DNA of 64,000 nucleotides from an uncultured Oligoflexia bacterium (GCA_913058265.1 CAJXPQ010000013.1:1-64000), one strand, 5' to 3'. Shown: positions 8,660-18,529, counted from the stretch's first letter. Numbers and translations: made by a program. The notes: a model not told the origin generated them from the letters alone.

Positions 8660-10021
8660 TTAGAGTTTTGATTCTCTAAAAGCTTCAATAACTTTTTTGT
8701 AAGAATGACTTCGGTATTTTTCGAGAAGATTATCTGCGATAGCACTCTTGTTCACTTTAATTTTTCCTGGCTCACTATCCGAAGAGCTATTCAATATGCT
8801 TGAACAAACATCTTCAGCAATAATAATTATTTTTGTTAGTGGTGAAATATCATCTTTAAAGTTTACAGCGAATCCGCGCCCACTAGTCATACCATGGTGC
8901 TGAGTAATAATCATATCTGCACCCATTGGACACTTTGGAAATGTTTTTACAAGTTCTCCCGCAAGATTAGCATGGGCCAATACGGTTTCCTTATCCTCAT
9001 CAGTAACGTCTGGGTTAAATAAAAGATCTTCTTCAGATTCAGTATTTGGATGCTTCTGATAAATAGGTACTAAGTAGATATCATGAAAGAAGAGAGCAAA
9101 TGCGACTTTATTTTGTTGTTCTGCACTTCCCCAAGAAATATTTTTTATAATTTGATTTGAAATATAAGTCGATAAAACAGAATGCTTATAAACATAACCC
9201 GCTTTAGACTCTATTAACATTTCAAGGAGACCTTTGATCTTAGGTATTTGTTCACAAATGGTACTTACAGAATCGATACAAGCTTTAGAAATATTTGCAA
9301 TCTCTTCTGAAATCTCTGGATTGTTAAAGATCTCTTCAGCAACAATCCCCATTCCTTGCTGAGTAATCTCTGTTCTTTCTTCCAGTGTTAAATCTTCTCT
9401 ATCAAGTTCACTAACAACTACTGCTGAAGCTTTATTAATAAACCTTAACCTTTCTTCTGCTAATAAGTAGAGATGCTCCACTCCTTCATCAATATACTTT
9501 TGAAGAAGCTCAGATACTGGAGTATCCTTTTCAATAATCATATAGTATTCAAATTCAAAATTTTCTTTTTCGTTTCTATAAAAAATTTCACAATGGCTTT
9601 GCTCAATTTGAGAAAAAAGCTTAAGCGGAACCGGAAAATAATCAGGAACGACCCTATCGGCCATATCTTTAGCAGAAATTTCTAAGATTTTTGCCATTGC
9701 TTGCAGCAGACCTTTGATATCGTACTTATTGCTAATAACTATAGAATTTCCCAGCGGCACATTAGGTGTTCCCAAAACAATCACCGGGATTGAAAGTGAT
9801 TTAGAAGTTAAATATTCGTGAAATTTATCAATAACATTATCTTTATTATTAAGCTCTCTAAAACAGATAACGGCATCAATATTTGGACTTTGCTCAATCA
9901 GATCTCTTGCGGCGGATAAGTTTTTTTTAATTGTGACATTAGTGGCGACATAGGCCCTAAGATTAACTTCATAAAGTGAATTTATAACTTCATTGTCTGA
10001 GATTAGTATGACTTGACTCAT
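8660..10021 (-). CDS. Receiver-like plus variant HD-domain protein
   Basis: Encodes 453 residues and has the same three-part layout as its neighbour at 7282. The N-terminal receiver-like domain (QVILISDNEV) has VICFREL where the phosphorylated Asp is expected, so it is probably not phosphorylated. The middle domain has GVEHLYLLAEE. The C-terminal HD domain keeps the metal pair (FFHDIYLVP) but reads QHHGMTSGRGFA where HD-GYP enzymes have HHE and GYP. It may still be a phosphohydrolase, substrate unknown. Confidence 0.75.
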   Translation of the reverse strand: MSQVILISDNEVINSLYEVNLRAYVATNVTIKKNLSAARDLIEQSPNIDAVICFRELNNKDNVIDKFHEYLTSKSLSIPVIVLGTPNVPLGNSIVISNKYDIKGLLQAMAKILEISAKDMADRVVPDYFPVPLKLFSQIEQSHCEIFYRNEKENFEFEYYMIIEKDTPVSELLQKYIDEGVEHLYLLAEERLRFINKASAVVVSELDREDLTLEERTEITQQGMGIVAEEIFNNPEISEEIANISKACIDSVSTICEQIPKIKGLLEMLIESKAGYVYKHSVLSTYISNQIIKNISWGSAEQQNKVAFALFFHDIYLVPIYQKHPNTESEEDLLFNPDVTDEDKETVLAHANLAGELVKTFPKCPMGADMIITQHHGMTSGRGFAVNFKDDISPLTKIIIIAEDVCSSILNSSSDSEPGKIKVNKSAIADNLLEKYRSHSYKKVIEAFRESKL

Positions 10022-10066
10022 AACTTCAACATTCCCTGCTAGCGATTTTAATTAGTGTAACATACT

Positions 10067-10315
10067 TTAGTGTTTCTTTAAATCAAGATAATCTTTAAGA
10101 TATTGAACTGAAAGATCTAGTGCCTCTCTTGGATCTGGTTCATTAAAAATAGATCTCACGTGGTTATAGATCTTGCCCGACTCGTTCTGTATGATATCAA
10201 TCTCAACATTATAAACTGAGTCCATTTCCATAATAACAATACGCCCAACTAAATAAGGCGAAAGTCCACTTAGTTCTATTAGATGCTCTTGGGGATAAAT
10301 ACTCTCTAAATACAT
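10067..10315 (-). CDS. Small conserved-looking protein of unknown function
   Basis: Encodes 82 residues, soluble, with no signal peptide or recognisable motif. The start ATG has AAGG 9 bases upstream. It lies 45 bases upstream of the HD-domain gene on the same strand, so the two could be co-transcribed. The mixed acidic and hydrophobic composition is compatible with a small alpha/beta protein. Function unknown. Confidence 0.6.
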   Translation of the reverse strand: MYLESIYPQEHLIELSGLSPYLVGRIVIMEMDSVYNVEIDIIQNESGKIYNHVRSIFNEPDPREALDLSVQYLKDYLDLKKH

Positions 10316-10427
10316 TATACATGACCTTATTTACATCTTTTGTGAATGACAAATACTTAATTTTTGTTAGACTATTTCTACATTACATTTACTATTTATT
10401 CAACGTGTTATAACAGGGAGTTATTTA

Positions 10428-11093
10428 ATGACGAAATCCCATAATTACTTCACTTCTTCCATTGGTAAGAAGCAGATTATGGCCCTAACTGGTTTTGGTT
10501 TAGTAGGATTTACTATGGCCCACCTTTTAGGAAACCTACTAATCTTTTTGGGTGCTGATGCATTCAATATGTATGCTTACACACTAACCAGTAACCCACT
10601 TATTTATGTGGCAGAAGCTGGCTTAGTGGCCATGTTTGTCCTGCATCTTGTTCTTGCTGTTTTTCTGAAAATTGAAAACTCATCTGCTAGACCCCAGGCC
10701 TACTATGTGAAAAAGAAAACTGGTCGCGGAGAGACATTCGCCTCTGTAACAATGCCTTATACAGGTTTAGTTATTCTTGTTTTTATTGTTCTTCATCTTA
10801 TGAACTTTAAATATGGAACACATTATACGACAATGATAGATGGACTTGAAGTTAGAGATATCTTTAGAACTGTCGTAGAGTACTTTGCAAATCCTCTTTA
10901 TGTTGCATGGTATGTTTTTGCCATGATAGCTCTAGGCATTCATACGAGTCACGGCTTTCAGTCAATGTTTCAATCTTGGGGAGTTAATCATCCGAAATAC
11001 ACTCCAACAATTCATTTTGTATCACTAGCTTACGGGCTTACTGTTGCAAGTGGATTTTCAATCTTGGCAATTTATTGTCATTTACTAAACTAA
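10428..11093 (+). CDS. sdhC: Succinate dehydrogenase cytochrome b558 subunit
   Basis: The 221-residue membrane anchor of complex II. About five transmembrane helices are visible with conserved histidines (GFTMAHLLGNLLIF, FVLHLVLA, LVFIVLHLMNF, LGIHTSHGFQS) expected to ligate two b haems, as in b558-type (Bacillus, Bacteroidetes, epsilon) enzymes. GGGAG lies 8 bases before the ATG. First gene of sdhCAB, 15 bases before sdhA. No separate sdhD is present, consistent with the single-anchor type. Confidence 0.93.
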   Translation: MTKSHNYFTSSIGKKQIMALTGFGLVGFTMAHLLGNLLIFLGADAFNMYAYTLTSNPLIYVAEAGLVAMFVLHLVLAVFLKIENSSARPQAYYVKKKTGRGETFASVTMPYTGLVILVFIVLHLMNFKYGTHYTTMIDGLEVRDIFRTVVEYFANPLYVAWYVFAMIALGIHTSHGFQSMFQSWGVNHPKYTPTIHFVSLAYGLTVASGFSILAIYCHLLN

Positions 11094-11108
11094 TTAAGGG
11101 AGTATCAG

Positions 11109-13028
11109 ATGGCATTAAATCTAGATTCTAAAATACCTGAAGGGCCCATTCAAGATAAATGGGAAAAACATAAATTTAATAGCAAGCTTGTCAATCCATC
11201 GAATAAGAGAAAGTTCTCTGTTATTGTTGTAGGAACTGGTCTTGCTGGTGGTTCAGCAGCTGCAAGTCTTGCAGAACTTGGTTACAATGTTAAATCATTC
11301 TGTATATCAGACTCACCAAGAAGAGCTCACTCTATTGCTGCTCAAGGTGGTATCAACGGCGCTAAAAACTATCCCAATGATGGTGACTCTGTATGGAGGC
11401 TTTTTTACGATACAGTAAAAGGTGGCGACTATAGATCAAGAGAGGCCAATGTTTACAGGCTAGCTCAGGTTGCAAATAATATTATTGATCAATGTACTGC
11501 TCAAGGAGTTCCTTTTGCTAGAGACTACGGTGGATACCTTGATAATAGATCTTTTGGTGGAGCGCAGGTTTCAAGAACTTTCTATGCCAAAGGTCAAACA
11601 GGTCAACAACTACTTTTAGGTGCTTATCAATCAATGATGAGACAAGTAAATAAAGGTAAGATTAAGCTTTATACGAGACGTGAAATCTTAGACATTGTTG
11701 TTATCGACGGTAAAGCTCGTGGAGTTATCACGAGAGATATTATTACTGGTGATATAGAAAGACATGTTTCTGATGCAGTAGTTTTGGCAAGTGGTGGTTA
11801 CGGTAATGTTTATTACCTATCAACTAATGCTATGGCATCAAATGTTGGAGCTGCTTGGAAGGCGTATAAAAAAGGTGCTGGTTTTGCCAACCCTTGTTTC
11901 ACTCAGATCCATCCTACTTGTATTCCAGTTTCTGGAGATCATCAATCAAAGCTTACACTTATGTCCGAATCTCTAAGAAATGATGGACGAGTTTGGGTTC
12001 CAAAAGAAAAAGATGATAAGCGTCACCCAAATGAGATCTCAGAAGATGAGAGAGATTACTATTTAGAGAGAATCTATCCTTCATTTGGAAATTTAGTTCC
12101 AAGAGATGTGGCTTCAAGAAATGCAAAACTTCAATGTGATGAAGGAAAGGGAGTTGGAGAAACTGGCCTTGCTGTATACTTAGATTTTAGAGATGCTATT
12201 AAACGTGAAGGTGAAGATACTATTAGAGCTCGTTACGGAAATCTTTTTGAAATGTATCAAAGAATTACAGATGAATCTCCATATAAGCAGCCGATGAAAA
12301 TCTACCCTGCTATTCATTATACAATGGGTGGATTATGGGTCGACTATAACCTTCAATCAACAATTCCAGGGCTTCATGTTCTTGGGGAAGCAAACTTCTC
12401 TGACCATGGAGCCAATAGACTTGGGGCCTCTGCCCTTATGCAAGGTCTTGCTGATGGATATTTTATTATTCCTTACACTCTAGGTAATTACTTTGGAACA
12501 AATGAGCTTTCAAAAGTTGATACGACTCACCCTGAGTTCCAAAAGTGTGAAGATAAAGCGAAAGAACAAATCAATAAGCTTCTTGGGATTAACGGAACAA
12601 GAACTGCTGATGATTTCCACAAGAAGTTAGGTAGACTGATTTGGAATGATGTTGGAATGAGCCGAAATGAAGCAGGTTTAAAGAAAGTTATTTCTGAAGT
12701 TCAAAAATTAAAACAAGAATTTTGGAGTGATTTAAAAGTTACTGGAACTGCTGTTGGTGTTAACGCTGAACTTGAAAAAGCAGGACGAATTGCTGACTTT
12801 ATTGAGCTTGGTGAATTAATGGCAAGAGATGCACTTGCAAGACCTGAGTCATGTGGTGGTCACTTTAGAGAAGAATCTCAGACTGAAGAGAACGAAGCTC
12901 TAAGAGATGATACTAACTTTGCCCACTCTGCTGTTTGGGAGTTTAAAGGTGCAAGTACTGAACCAGAGAGGCATAAAGAAGAATTAACCTTCGAAAACGT
13001 TCCTCTAACTCAACGTAGTTACAAGTAA
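11109..13028 (+). CDS. sdhA: Succinate dehydrogenase/fumarate reductase flavoprotein subunit
   Basis: 639 residues. The FAD site begins [19 protein letters not shown]; the flavinylation region is [24 protein letters not shown], with His as the probable covalent FAD ligand. The active-site segments HPTCIPVSG and [10 protein letters not shown] and the C-terminal [10 protein letters not shown] are present. It oxidises succinate on the cytoplasmic face and passes electrons to SdhB. Length and arrangement fit the b558-type enzyme. The ribosome site is AAGGGAG. Confidence 0.96.
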   Translation: MALNLDSKIPEGPIQDKWEKHKFNSKLVNPSNKRKFSVIVVGTGLAGGSAAASLAELGYNVKSFCISDSPRRAHSIAAQGGINGAKNYPNDGDSVWRLFYDTVKGGDYRSREANVYRLAQVANNIIDQCTAQGVPFARDYGGYLDNRSFGGAQVSRTFYAKGQTGQQLLLGAYQSMMRQVNKGKIKLYTRREILDIVVIDGKARGVITRDIITGDIERHVSDAVVLASGGYGNVYYLSTNAMASNVGAAWKAYKKGAGFANPCFTQIHPTCIPVSGDHQSKLTLMSESLRNDGRVWVPKEKDDKRHPNEISEDERDYYLERIYPSFGNLVPRDVASRNAKLQCDEGKGVGETGLAVYLDFRDAIKREGEDTIRARYGNLFEMYQRITDESPYKQPMKIYPAIHYTMGGLWVDYNLQSTIPGLHVLGEANFSDHGANRLGASALMQGLADGYFIIPYTLGNYFGTNELSKVDTTHPEFQKCEDKAKEQINKLLGINGTRTADDFHKKLGRLIWNDVGMSRNEAGLKKVISEVQKLKQEFWSDLKVTGTAVGVNAELEKAGRIADFIELGELMARDALARPESCGGHFREESQTEENEALRDDTNFAHSAVWEFKGASTEPERHKEELTFENVPLTQRSYK

Positions 13029-13038
13029 GGAGAAAAGA

Positions 13039-13806
13039 ATGAGTAATAAAGATATGACAATTCATTTAAAAGTGTGGAGACAAAAAGACAGAAAGGATGC
13101 TGGTCGTTTTGAAGACTACACTATTCCTAACGTTTCTAAAGATATGTCTTTTCTAGAAATGCTAGATGTTTTGAACGAAAAACTAGTTTTAGATAGTAAA
13201 GAGCCTATTGCTTTTGATCACGACTGTAGAGAAGGTATCTGTGGTTCTTGTTCGTTGATGATTAACGGCCAAGCCCATGGACCAGAAAAAGCGACAACAA
13301 GTTGTCAGCTACATATGAGATCTTTTTCAGACGACGATACTATTGTTGTTGAGCCTTGGAGAGCACGTGCCTTCCCTGTGCTTAAAGACCTTATGACTGA
13401 TAGATCATCATTTGATAAAGTGATTGCCTCAGGTGGTTTTGTCAGTGTAAATACTGGTAACGCACAAGATGCCAACACGATGACTGTTTCAAAGGAAAAT
13501 GCTGACCTTGCAATGGATGCTGCGGCCTGTATTGGTTGTGGAGCATGTGTTGCTAGTTGTCCGAATGCGAGTGCCATGTTATTTGCATCAGCTAAAATCT
13601 CTCAAATGGCACTTCTTCCCCAAGGAAAAGTTGAAGCAGCTCAAAGAGCTTCTGAGATGGTTAAGACAATGGATGAAGAAGGTTTTGGTAACTGTACTAA
13701 TCACGCTGAGTGTGAAGCCAGTTGTCCAAAAGAGATTAATCTATCAAATATAGCAAGAATGAATAGAGAGTTTTTTAAATCAAAGATTTTCTCTAAAAAA
13801 GGTTAA
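13039..13806 (+). CDS. sdhB: Succinate dehydrogenase iron-sulfur subunit
   Basis: 255 residues. It has the N-terminal [2Fe-2S] motif ([15 protein letters not shown]) and two C-terminal clusters ([13 protein letters not shown] and [15 protein letters not shown]). It carries electrons from SdhA flavin to the haems of SdhC. AAGGAG precedes the ATG. It is the last gene of the operon, followed 22 bases later by a strong intrinsic terminator. Confidence 0.96.
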   Translation: MSNKDMTIHLKVWRQKDRKDAGRFEDYTIPNVSKDMSFLEMLDVLNEKLVLDSKEPIAFDHDCREGICGSCSLMINGQAHGPEKATTSCQLHMRSFSDDDTIVVEPWRARAFPVLKDLMTDRSSFDKVIASGGFVSVNTGNAQDANTMTVSKENADLAMDAAACIGCGACVASCPNASAMLFASAKISQMALLPQGKVEAAQRASEMVKTMDEEGFGNCTNHAECEASCPKEINLSNIARMNREFFKSKIFSKKG

Positions 13807-13819
13807 TTTTAAGTACAAT

Positions 13820-14107
13820 CTATATAAGAAGGTCAGCAAATTGCTGGCCTTTTTTTATGCATAAATGCACTTCAGAGTCTTCAGCAAAGCTTTCATAACC
13901 AACCTCACATAAGTTATTTATATCTGTGAGGTATGAATCAGGCAGGTCCTCTTTTAGCAGACAAACTCTTAAAACCCGGCCATTTATCATCTCTAAACTC
14001 ACCCCATCAATATAGTCGTAATCACATATCTCGGATATCATTTTTACTGGTGCTGCTAGTGCTAAAGCACTGTTAATTAATAAATAAATTGTTAATAAAT
14101 TCTTCAT
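13820..14107 (-). CDS. Small secreted Cys-containing protein
   Basis: Encodes 95 residues with a signal peptide of about 18 residues (ALALA). The mature part has four Cys residues (ICDYD, RVCLLK, NLCEVG, LCIKKG) that could form two disulfides. AAGGA precedes the ATG. The last residues (KKGQQFADLLI) are encoded by the opposite strand of the sdhCAB terminator hairpin. Function unknown. Confidence 0.65.
   Translation of the reverse strand: MKNLLTIYLLINSALALAAPVKMISEICDYDYIDGVSLEMINGRVLRVCLLKEDLPDSYLTDINNLCEVGYESFAEDSEVHLCIKKGQQFADLLI
13829..13857 (+). terminator. Intrinsic terminator of sdhCAB
   Basis: A 10-bp stem (AAGGTCAGCA with TGCTGGCCTT, one G-T pair) with a 3-base loop, followed by seven T. 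It overlaps the last codons of the convergent gene at 13820-14107. Confidence 0.9.
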
Positions 14108-14207
14108 TTATTCCTTAAGTTCTAGTCGCGCGTCTTATACATAAAAACCACACTTTACACAACGCAAAGTGTAATAATTACCATGTGCTATTTTAGGTGA
14201 AGATTGG

Positions 14208-14213
14208 TATTTT
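14208..14213 (+). promoter_or_regulatory. Possible leaderless -10 element
   Basis: TATTTT followed by exactly six bases (GATCCC) and the ATG at 14220, which has no strong Shine-Dalgarno. The same GATCCC-ATG arrangement occurs at 27278. No convincing -35 is visible here. Confidence 0.3.
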
Positions 14214-14219
14214 GATCCC

Positions 14220-15302
14220 ATGAAAATCTACTCTGAAACGACTATTAGTTTTGCTTTAAAATGCGAGAAAATTCTCAAAGAAATTCTCGTATCTGAAGCT
14301 AAGTTAAAAGTTGGTAGATCAAGATTTACCTTTGAGTCCCACACTTACCCTATTCAAATTGTTATCATTGAGAGTGATACAAAGTATGGGTACTTTGATC
14401 CTCACACCTATCAGGTTGCTTTGAATCAAGCTCTTATGATCCAAGCAAAGGAGGATGTATTAAAAAATATCCTCAGACATGAGCTGGCCCACTATCTAAG
14501 TTTTATCTCCCATAGAGATCAAGACTCTCCACATGGAAAGTATTTCCAACAGACTTGTCTTAAGTATGGCTGGGATAAACAAGTCTCTAAGGCCAGTCTT
14601 GATATGGATCTTGCCAACCAGAGCATGGGGAACCTAGAGAGTGAGAAAGTTATCAATAGGATTAAAGCTCTTCTAAAGCTAGCAGAGAGTGATAATGTGC
14701 ATGAAGCCAATCAGGCGACACTAAAAGCGAATCAATTACTACTCAAATATAATATTAAATCTTTAGATGCATCTGATCGTATTCTCTGCGTTGACACCGT
14801 CTTAACTTGTAAACGAAGATCCAGTAAAATGATGGCGATTTACGATATCTTAGGCCACTTCTTAGTCAAACCTATTTTTATATATGGCCGTGATCAGGTC
14901 TCCATTGAAGTGACTGGTAATTATGACAATCTTGAACTCTCAAAGTATGTAGCCTCGTATCTAGATGCAGAGTTTGAAAGACTCTGGGCCAGACAGACAG
15001 AACTAAAAGGTCTTAAGGCCAAGAATTCCTTCTTCCTAGGAATAGCAAAGGGATACGATTTAAAAATGAAGGAGATGGAAGCAAGCTTTGACCAAGGTGA
15101 CTCAAAAGCACTTGTGTTGATAAAAAACCAGCTCGATTCAAATATCAAGATGGTTTACAAGAACCTATCGTATAGTCGAAGTTCAAGACAAAATGACAAT
15201 CAAGCCTTCAATAATGGAAAGATTAAAGGTAAAAATTTAACAATAAATAGTGCAATAAAAAACAAAGGCTCACAAGGCCTACTTAATTGGAGATCATCAT
15301 GA
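14220..15302 (+). CDS. SprT-like zinc metallopeptidase with DUF2786 domain
   Basis: 360 residues. Residues about 75-120 contain the zinc-protease motif RHELAHYLSF with a downstream HGKYFQQTC segment, as in SprT-like proteins. Residues about 140-180 match DUF2786 (INRIKALLKLAESDNVHEANQA, then LLKYNI). The C-terminal region has no clear assignment. SprT/Spartan proteins act on DNA-protein crosslinks, but that role is inference here. The stop overlaps the start of the alcohol dehydrogenase gene (ATGA), so the two are coupled. Confidence 0.8.
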   Translation: MKIYSETTISFALKCEKILKEILVSEAKLKVGRSRFTFESHTYPIQIVIIESDTKYGYFDPHTYQVALNQALMIQAKEDVLKNILRHELAHYLSFISHRDQDSPHGKYFQQTCLKYGWDKQVSKASLDMDLANQSMGNLESEKVINRIKALLKLAESDNVHEANQATLKANQLLLKYNIKSLDASDRILCVDTVLTCKRRSSKMMAIYDILGHFLVKPIFIYGRDQVSIEVTGNYDNLELSKYVASYLDAEFERLWARQTELKGLKAKNSFFLGIAKGYDLKMKEMEASFDQGDSKALVLIKNQLDSNIKMVYKNLSYSRSSRQNDNQAFNNGKIKGKNLTINSAIKNKGSQGLLNWRSS

Positions 15303-16450
15303 ATAATTTTGAATATTATAATCCTGTAAAAGCCGTTTTTGGGAAGGGACAAATCTCAAAACTGCCAGACCTTATTCCGAGTAACTCGAAAGTTCTTCTA
15401 ACTTTTGGTGGCGGTAGCATTAAGAAAAATGGTGTTTATGATCAAGTCATGACAGCTCTAAAAGATTACACAATAATAGAGTTTGGTGGAATTGAGCCAA
15501 ATCCTCAATACGACACTCTCATGAAAGCAACTGATCTTGCAAAGACTGAAAATGTAGATTATATCCTGGCCGTTGGTGGTGGAAGCGTTGTTGATGGATC
15601 AAAATTCATCTCGGCGGCAATTCACCACGACGACGATCCTTGGAAGATCTTAACTGAAAGACAGGTCATTAAAGACACAACGCCTATGGGTTGTATTCTA
15701 ACTCTTCCTGCAACTGGCTCAGAAATGAATAGTTTCTCAGTTGTGAGTAGAGGTAAAGATAAACTAGGCTTTGGTGGAGATCCAAGACTCTATGCAAAGT
15801 TTGCGATTCTAGACCCTGAAGTGACATACTCACTCCCAAAGCATTACCTTGGTAACGGTATAACGGATGCTTTTGTTCATGTTATTGAGCAATACTTAAC
15901 AAAAAACATTAACACTCCAATTCAAGACCGTTTTGCTGAAGGGATTCTACTGACTTTAATTGAAGAAGCGCCTAAGGTAATGAGTGAAGATAAAAACTAT
16001 GAAGCGCGAGCAAACTTTATGTGGGCCGCAACTCAAGCTTTAAGTGGTCTGATTGGATCGGGTGTTGTTCACGACTGGGCGACTCATATGATAGGTCACG
16101 AAATTACAGCTAACCACGGTGTAGATCACGGAAGAACATTAGCAATAGTTCTTCCAAGCCTTCTTAGAATGCAGAAGATTGATAAAAAAGAAAGACTACT
16201 TCAATATGCAGATAGAGTTTGGAATATAAACTCTGGATCAGAAGATGAAATTATTGAAGCCGCTATTGTTAAGACAGAAACATTCTTTCAATCTGTAGGT
16301 GTTCCCACAACACTATCGGCCTATGATATTGGAGAATCTGCAATAGATAATATCGTTACTTCTCTTAGGACTCATATACCCGCAGACCTTGGTGAAAATG
16401 GAAATATTACAGCTGATAAAGTTAAGCAAATACTAACAAACGCTTTATAG
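15299..16450 (+). CDS. Iron-containing alcohol dehydrogenase, YqhD-like
   Basis: 383 residues. The NAD(P)-binding GGGSVVDGSKF motif, the metal-ligand region DAFVHVIEQY and the second metal region VVHDWATHMIGHE...NHGVDHGRTLA are present, as in group III Fe-ADHs related to E. coli YqhD/BdhA (NADPH-dependent aldehyde reductases). An in-frame TTG lies 12 bases upstream, but GGAG is placed 6 bases before the ATG at 15299, which I use. Translationally coupled to the SprT-like gene. Likely reduces short or reactive aldehydes; substrate not shown. Confidence 0.88.
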   Translation: MNNFEYYNPVKAVFGKGQISKLPDLIPSNSKVLLTFGGGSIKKNGVYDQVMTALKDYTIIEFGGIEPNPQYDTLMKATDLAKTENVDYILAVGGGSVVDGSKFISAAIHHDDDPWKILTERQVIKDTTPMGCILTLPATGSEMNSFSVVSRGKDKLGFGGDPRLYAKFAILDPEVTYSLPKHYLGNGITDAFVHVIEQYLTKNINTPIQDRFAEGILLTLIEEAPKVMSEDKNYEARANFMWAATQALSGLIGSGVVHDWATHMIGHEITANHGVDHGRTLAIVLPSLLRMQKIDKKERLLQYADRVWNINSGSEDEIIEAAIVKTETFFQSVGVPTTLSAYDIGESAIDNIVTSLRTHIPADLGENGNITADKVKQILTNAL

Positions 16451-16457
16451 GATTTTT

Positions 16458-16838
16458 GTGACCAATAAAAACTATTCAATAATTGTCGGGGCGCTACTTT
16501 TGGGTCTCGCTGTTTGTATCGGTGCCTTTGGTGCTCACGGACTAAAGGCAATAGTTACTGACCAAGGAATGAAGACATTTCAAACAGGAGTTAGCTACCA
16601 CTACTATCACGGTTTTGGATTATTACTTCTCGGCCTTCTTAAAAATCAATACCCTGAGTTGAAAGAGAAGTTTGTGTTTTATGCTTTCATTGTTGGAATT
16701 ACTCTCTTCTCATTTAATTGTTATTTTTATGCTATTTTTAACATCAAGACATTTGCGATGATCATCCCAATCGGTGGGGTTTTCTTTATACTTGGCTGGT
16801 TTACTCTCGCCTATAGACTCTATAAGGTTCAAAAATAA
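16458..16838 (+). CDS. DUF423 family membrane protein (YgdD-like)
   Basis: 126 residues with four transmembrane segments. The N-terminal GALLLGLAVCIGAFGAHGLK is the DUF423 signature. The start is GTG with AGGA 6 bases upstream, 7 bases after the dehydrogenase stop. Function of the family is unknown. Its stop overlaps the next start (TAATG). Confidence 0.85.
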   Translation: MTNKNYSIIVGALLLGLAVCIGAFGAHGLKAIVTDQGMKTFQTGVSYHYYHGFGLLLLGLLKNQYPELKEKFVFYAFIVGITLFSFNCYFYAIFNIKTFAMIIPIGGVFFILGWFTLAYRLYKVQK

Positions 16839-17179
16839 TGAAATATTTAATACTAAGTTTGCTACTGATTTCTTGTACCCAAAAGTATCAGACATATCAT
16901 ATTATCGATGCGAATAACTTTGACATTCAAAATCCAACGACACCCATTACAAAAAAAATGTACCCTGCTAGAAAAGTGACTCAGTCAAACTGTGAAGATC
17001 AGTGGCTCTTTAATTCCAATGCTCAAAAAGAGAATCAACGCTATGTACAGAATAGTATGATTAAGCGTATCTGTGAGACACCCTACCTACTTAATGCTCG
17101 ATTGACTGAAACATGGTGGACTACAATTATCTACTCTCGTTCATGCTTTAAAATAGAAGGTTATTGTCCAAAGAAGTAA
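16838..17179 (+). CDS. Small lipoprotein of unknown function
   Basis: 113 residues. The N-terminal hydrophobic segment ends in LISC, a lipobox with the lipidated Cys near residue 13. Four further Cys lie in the mature chain. Overlaps the DUF423 gene by one base and is probably the last gene of the run from 14220. No known domain. Confidence 0.7.
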   Translation: MKYLILSLLLISCTQKYQTYHIIDANNFDIQNPTTPITKKMYPARKVTQSNCEDQWLFNSNAQKENQRYVQNSMIKRICETPYLLNARLTETWWTTIIYSRSCFKIEGYCPKK

Positions 17180-17183
17180 ATGC

Positions 17184-17582
17184 TTAGGGTCTGTTCGTAA
17201 GATGAAGACCTATACCGATAGCAAAGAAATAGTAACCGTAGTGTACCATATCGGTTGGGCCCATCATTCCGTATATTAAACCAAGAATAGAAATGGATTC
17301 ACCAATTGCCCATGATAAAATAAACAACACAAAAGATTTAGTATGCTTTTCATGAGTTGATAAAGAGTTGTCTGAAATAATTCCCCTCGCCTTTCCGTAT
17401 AGAAATTTTGAAACAAAAGCAATAACAATAGCTATTGAAGCGAAGATGGGGAGTGCGTTTGCCAAAGACCCTGTGGCTTTAGGAAAGATGATATTAAAAG
17501 CAATACCTGCCATCATTATATTAGACATCAGGAGAGCAAACCAAAGAATCATTCGAATGCTTTTACTCTTTGACTCTGTCAT
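17184..17582 (-). CDS. Four-TM membrane protein of unknown function
   Basis: 132 residues with about four hydrophobic helices (residues 10-30, 38-58, 80-100, 108-126), a probable inner-membrane protein. No motif recognised. The nearest AGGAG is about 15 bases upstream of the ATG, too far for normal use, so the start is uncertain. Convergent with the lipoprotein gene, stops 4 bases apart. Confidence 0.6.
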   Translation of the reverse strand: MTESKSKSIRMILWFALLMSNIMMAGIAFNIIFPKATGSLANALPIFASIAIVIAFVSKFLYGKARGIISDNSLSTHEKHTKSFVLFILSWAIGESISILGLIYGMMGPTDMVHYGYYFFAIGIGLHLTNRP

Positions 17583-17662
17583 CTCGATAGTGATACTTCT
17601 CTCCTTGAAATATTTTTATAAATTTTAATATAGAGTTATTGTAGTGAAAAAATGATTTTATG

Positions 17663-18376
17663 CTAGACGTTTCTTTTAGAAGGACCGTGAATCCATTTGT
17701 GCTGCTGTCCGATGACTCTAAACGGTGAACCAAAGTCTTCGTTCATCGTAATGATATCAATAAAGCGATCCTTAGGAAATTCTTCATGAGGTTCATAACA
17801 AGGTGTTAGTACCCAAGGAGCATCTAACTTATAGTCATTTTTCTTAAGCATGTTTTGATAGATATCGTAAGTGAACTCAAAGTCTTTCTTATCAGTAATG
17901 ACTGACTTTATCTGTGCTTTCTTTCCATATTGGGTCATTGTTTTTTCGAGTAGTTTTAGGTTTGTAACAACACCAGTAGAAGGAGTTTTAAAATCAAAGC
18001 TTACAAAATCAACAACATCAAATAGTGAGTCAACAACTCTAGTACCAGCGGCTTCAATATTAATGAAGTACCCTAACTGCTTAAGTTTACCAGCAAGCTC
18101 TTCAACCCCACCAGCATGTTGCGGGTGAAGTGGATCACCACCAGTGATAGAGACTCTTTTAACTCTATTAGGATACTGCCCAGCAATTTCTTCAACCTCA
18201 GCAATAACGTCTTCGATCGATGATGTTTTATCAGTAAATTCCCAGGTCTCTTTTGAATCACAGTTAATACAACCAATAGTACAACCTTGAAAACGTACGA
18301 AAATTTGCGGAGTTCCCACAAAAACACCCTCGCCTTCTGTTGCACGGTAAATTGAATGTACACCTAGTCTTGTCAT
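17663..18376 (-). CDS. queE: 7-carboxy-7-deazaguanine synthase (radical SAM)
   Basis: 237 residues. The radical SAM cluster motif is CTIGCINCDSK (C-x3-C-x2-C), preceded by the QueE-typical SIYRATEGEGVFVGTPQIFVRFQGC region (given here in part). SITGGDPL and the C-terminal EDFGSPFRVIGQQHKWIHG segment also fit. It converts 6-carboxytetrahydropterin to 7-carboxy-7-deazaguanine for queuosine. Of three in-frame starts, ATG at 18376 has AGGA 6 bases upstream. tgt, the last pathway enzyme, is 5 kb away; other pathway genes are not in the window. Confidence 0.88.
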   Translation of the reverse strand: MTRLGVHSIYRATEGEGVFVGTPQIFVRFQGCTIGCINCDSKETWEFTDKTSSIEDVIAEVEEIAGQYPNRVKRVSITGGDPLHPQHAGGVEELAGKLKQLGYFINIEAAGTRVVDSLFDVVDFVSFDFKTPSTGVVTNLKLLEKTMTQYGKKAQIKSVITDKKDFEFTYDIYQNMLKKNDYKLDAPWVLTPCYEPHEEFPKDRFIDIITMNEDFGSPFRVIGQQHKWIHGPSKRNV

Positions 18377-18529
18377 TATCATTCCTATTAGCCAGATTTT
18401 ATAACATAGAGCAATCAATTATTAAATACTTACCTTTTAGTTTGCTGCGCGTTATGTAAGTTTTACAAATAGAGGCAAACCTTGGCATAATATAAATGAA
18501 ATCAATATGTTGGCGCCTAAGGGATGAAC

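Noticed and set aside
13499..13753. 84-codon plus-strand ORF in sdhB
   Set aside because: Alternative frame of a well-defined iron-sulfur protein.
18377..18523. preQ1-type riboswitch upstream of queE
   Set aside because: I searched by eye for the aptamer hairpin and C-rich/A-rich tail and saw none.
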